Positions 62,058 to 64,000 of a stretch of DNA of 64,000 nt are shown here, in pieces. A program made the translations under genes and the position numbers. Each line of letters begins with the position of its first letter. Position 1 is the first letter of the stretch. The stretch covers positions 62,001 to 126,000 of the forward strand of contig JAGFNK010000026.1 of assembly GCA_025769875.1 (NCBI GenBank), given 5' to 3'. The stretch is from Russula earlei. Lineage: Eukaryota; Basidiomycota; Agaricomycetes; Russulales; Russulaceae. The notes under the pieces are model-generated. The model did not search any database, was not told where the DNA came from, and was given only the letters and a program-made list of their open reading frames with translations.

Positions 62058-62893
62058 TGTATTCCGAGTTTGGGGTTCGGTAGATTTGAATGCGAGTCGG
62101 GGGAAGTTGTTCGGGGTGTGCACGAGACGAGGCGTAGAAGAGGGCGGTAGGAAGAAGAGTATAGGTAACCAGTACCTACTCGTAATAAGGGAATTGGAGA
62201 GAGTTACACATCAAGGCATTGGCTATATATGCTCAGCACCCTTTCGCGAGCCCCTCTGTCGGCTCATCATCCCATCCATCGGGAGATGCGTTAAATCACA
62301 TCGTCTCGATTTTGTTGATGCACTTTGACGCAGGCTTGCAAGCTTGAAAGCGGCGAGCGTGTGATGACCACTTGAAGACTTCTCACGAAAGTCCAGAAGT
62401 TCACGTCGGCGGCGTAAAAAGCAGGAGAATATTCGCCAGAGTCGAAAATGCAAACTACCAGTAGTGTGGCGGGAAATAGCTCCAACGCCTAAATCGCTCC
62501 TTATACTCGTATATATCATGTTTATTGATCTTCAACTACCATCCCTGCTGGGGATGATCTGACTCGGTTTCTGCATGGTCCAGCTGATCTGGACATTGAA
62601 ATGGTGATCAAGCGCTCTCCTCGTACCCGTGATACCTGTGATTCCGTAGCTAACTGATTGGCTTCCTTACACCGCCTCTGCGTTGTTTTGTGCGATCGGC
62701 GCACACGAAGGAGTCACGACCACAACACGATATAGACGTGCGCTGAATGTTATCGTTAAGAGAAAGGGAGACGACAAAACACTGAATTAGGTTAGGTAAA
62801 CTCGTTATCTGGCATGCACGTGATTCGTCCGTCTGGACGCAGTCAACGTCATACCGATCAAGGTGTCGATGAATAGCCACATAGCAGAGCTCC
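62058..62893. other. Intergenic region upstream of the secreted-protein gene
   Basis: About 836 bp between two minus-strand genes: promoter of the secreted-protein gene and 3' flank of PRA1. A minus-strand frame at 62223-62519 is Arg/Ser-rich without recognisable content. No gene supported. Confidence 0.45.
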
Positions 62894-63912
62894 TCAGACC
62901 TCATCCTGGACGGCTGCGTACTCGCTCTCTACCCCGGGCTCAATCATGCTGGCGTGGGCGAAGATAAGCACGCCCGAGGCGCCAACGAGCCAGAAGAAGG
63001 TGCCAAGTGGCGAGGCCCACCAAAGGAGGGGCAAGCCAATGACAAAAAGACCCGTGTAGAGGGACTTTTGGGTTACGATATGATCGCCCACTTGCATTGG
63101 TTCCGGCGCTATATGACCCAAAGGGTAAAATAAAAGGGATCAGTATGACGTTTTTTAGCGGGGGGGGGGGAGAAGGGAAGGCGCTACGCTGTGTGGCGAA
63201 GCAAGGACAGCAGGGTCGAGAGAGAACTGTTACGTACCCCATTTGTTGATCGCTGAGAACCCACCAATGAGAAGCCGAGGGATAGGAGCAACAGCGGGTT
63301 CGTAATTCTATATGGTGTTGTTGGAGGCGTGCAAACGACGAAAGCCGCGTTTGGAGAAAAACGAGGAAGTAAGCTCGCGGCGACTCGGGAAGGGACTGCC
63401 AAAAAAGCCCAAAAGCTTACAAGGCGTAAACGGCCAACACGGCGATAATGAGCCCATAATTTCCTACGCGCAAACAACAAATCAACTTGGACGTTAACAG
63501 AATGTTGGGGGGGGGGAGAGCAGGCAGGGCGCAGGAGAAATTACGTACCGGAAAAGTACCGAGTGTTGTACGATATGCGCTGTTTCGGTATCAATCGACG
63601 ACAGACGTGGTGAGCTCTTTTGATGAAGAAGGTAATGAAGCTGGAGGGAAAGGGGGACGCACGGACACGGCCTGGTTGAGGTCAGCCGGTCGCGAGACGC
63701 GATTGGGGTCGAAGAATTCGGAAGGGGGACGCAGCGCGCTGAGGCGAGTTTCCTGCCCGTAGAGTTTGTTGTGTGTGTTGGGGTCCACGTCAGTGCCCGG
63801 TATCGAGAAAAGAAAGGGACGGTCAGCTTTGGGCATCCTAACTCTCTTCTTCAAAACGCAGACGCACCCGGAATGACTTGATGGTGTCAATGGCGCGCGC
63901 GGCTGTTTCCAT
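62894..63912 (-). CDS. PRA1/Yip3-family prenylated Rab acceptor
   Basis: Small integral membrane protein of the ER-Golgi pathway that binds prenylated Rab GTPases. The start is the ATG at 63912 (METAARAIDTIKSFR); the first intron follows at once (GTGCGT donor). Later exons give RLSALRPPSEFFDPNRVSRP, then RISYNTRYFSG and a hydrophobic pair (NYGLIIAVLAVYAL; NPLLLLSLGFSLVG). The last exon carries the second pair (LYTGLFVIGLPLLWWASPLG; FFWLVGASGVLIFAHASMIE) and the acidic tail ending QDEV. The RP-x-EFFD motif before the first membrane pair and the two-pair topology are typical of the family. Exon borders are approximate. Confidence 0.85.
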
Positions 63913-64000
63913 CCTGACGGCGAGTGCGGAATGCTGTCGACGGTGGTGGTAGGGTAGTGGTGGGTGATTTATGACGGGTGTCAATGGTCAGCGTTGTTTG

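Noticed and set aside
61627..62328. Plus-strand 233-codon open frame
   Set aside because: It lies opposite the secreted-protein gene, which has a signal peptide and a phase-correct intron; this frame shows no domain.

Overview
This is nuclear DNA from a filamentous basidiomycete fungus, most likely Agaricomycotina. Nearly every gene is split by many 50-60 bp introns with GTNNGY donors. The gene set is fungal: translation elongation factor 3, chitin synthase, GH18 chitinase, the DASH subunit Spc34, an Ert1/AcuK-type zinc-cluster factor and a MedA-type regulator. I saw no operons, tRNA or rRNA genes, CRISPR arrays or intact transposons. In all, 23 protein genes could be supported. For 13 of them the whole exon chain was read by eye and the summed exon length is a multiple of three; the others have partly approximate exon borders.

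Layout. 0-2.7 kb: NDR-family kinase, minus strand, running off the left edge. 3.7-5.0 kb: homeodomain factor. 5.1-7.6 kb: gene-free, homopolymer-rich. 7.6-11.8 kb: EF-3 (minus), divergent from a membrane-anchored chitinase (12.2-13.9 kb). 14.1-16.4 kb: an unknown gene (minus) and a LETM1-domain mitochondrial protein (plus). 16.6-24.0 kb: SKI3 (minus), divergent from a dual-specificity-phosphatase-like protein. 24.2-27.8 kb: chitin synthase. 28.3-29.6 kb: Mediator subunit 27. 30.7-32.4 kb: MedA/DUF7082-type regulator. 32.9-39.9 kb: DOCK-family GEF (minus). 40.2-42.1 kb: Spc34. 42.1-43.9 kb: secreted M28 aminopeptidase. 44.6-45.1 kb: LSM2. 45.3-46.5 kb: WDR83-like protein (minus). 46.6-48.4 kb: F-box/WD40 protein. 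48.6-49.05 kb: GC-rich tandem repeat. 49.7-50.4 kb: candidate telomere protein Ten1. 51.6-53.1 kb: basic disordered protein with a possible frameshift. 53.2-57.2 kb: gene-free, with a hairpin. 57.2-58.2 kb: HemK/MTQ1 methyltransferase (minus). 58.7-60.8 kb: Ert1-type factor. 61.6-62.1 kb: small secreted protein (minus). 62.9-63.9 kb: PRA1-family protein (minus).

There is no single pathway here. A loose theme is hyphal growth and wall remodelling (NDR kinase, DOCK GEF, chitinase, chitin synthase, MedA-type factor, PRA1), mixed with core RNA and translation genes (EF-3, Ski3, Lsm2, Med27, MTQ1). Several pairs are head to head with short shared promoters.

The most unusual signals are structural: four introns that only splice in frame with GC-AG borders, two independent 12-nt exons, a start-codon-only first exon in LSM2, a 112-bp tandem repeat before a probable TEN1, an isolated strong hairpin in a gene desert, and an undescribed 119-aa secreted protein.
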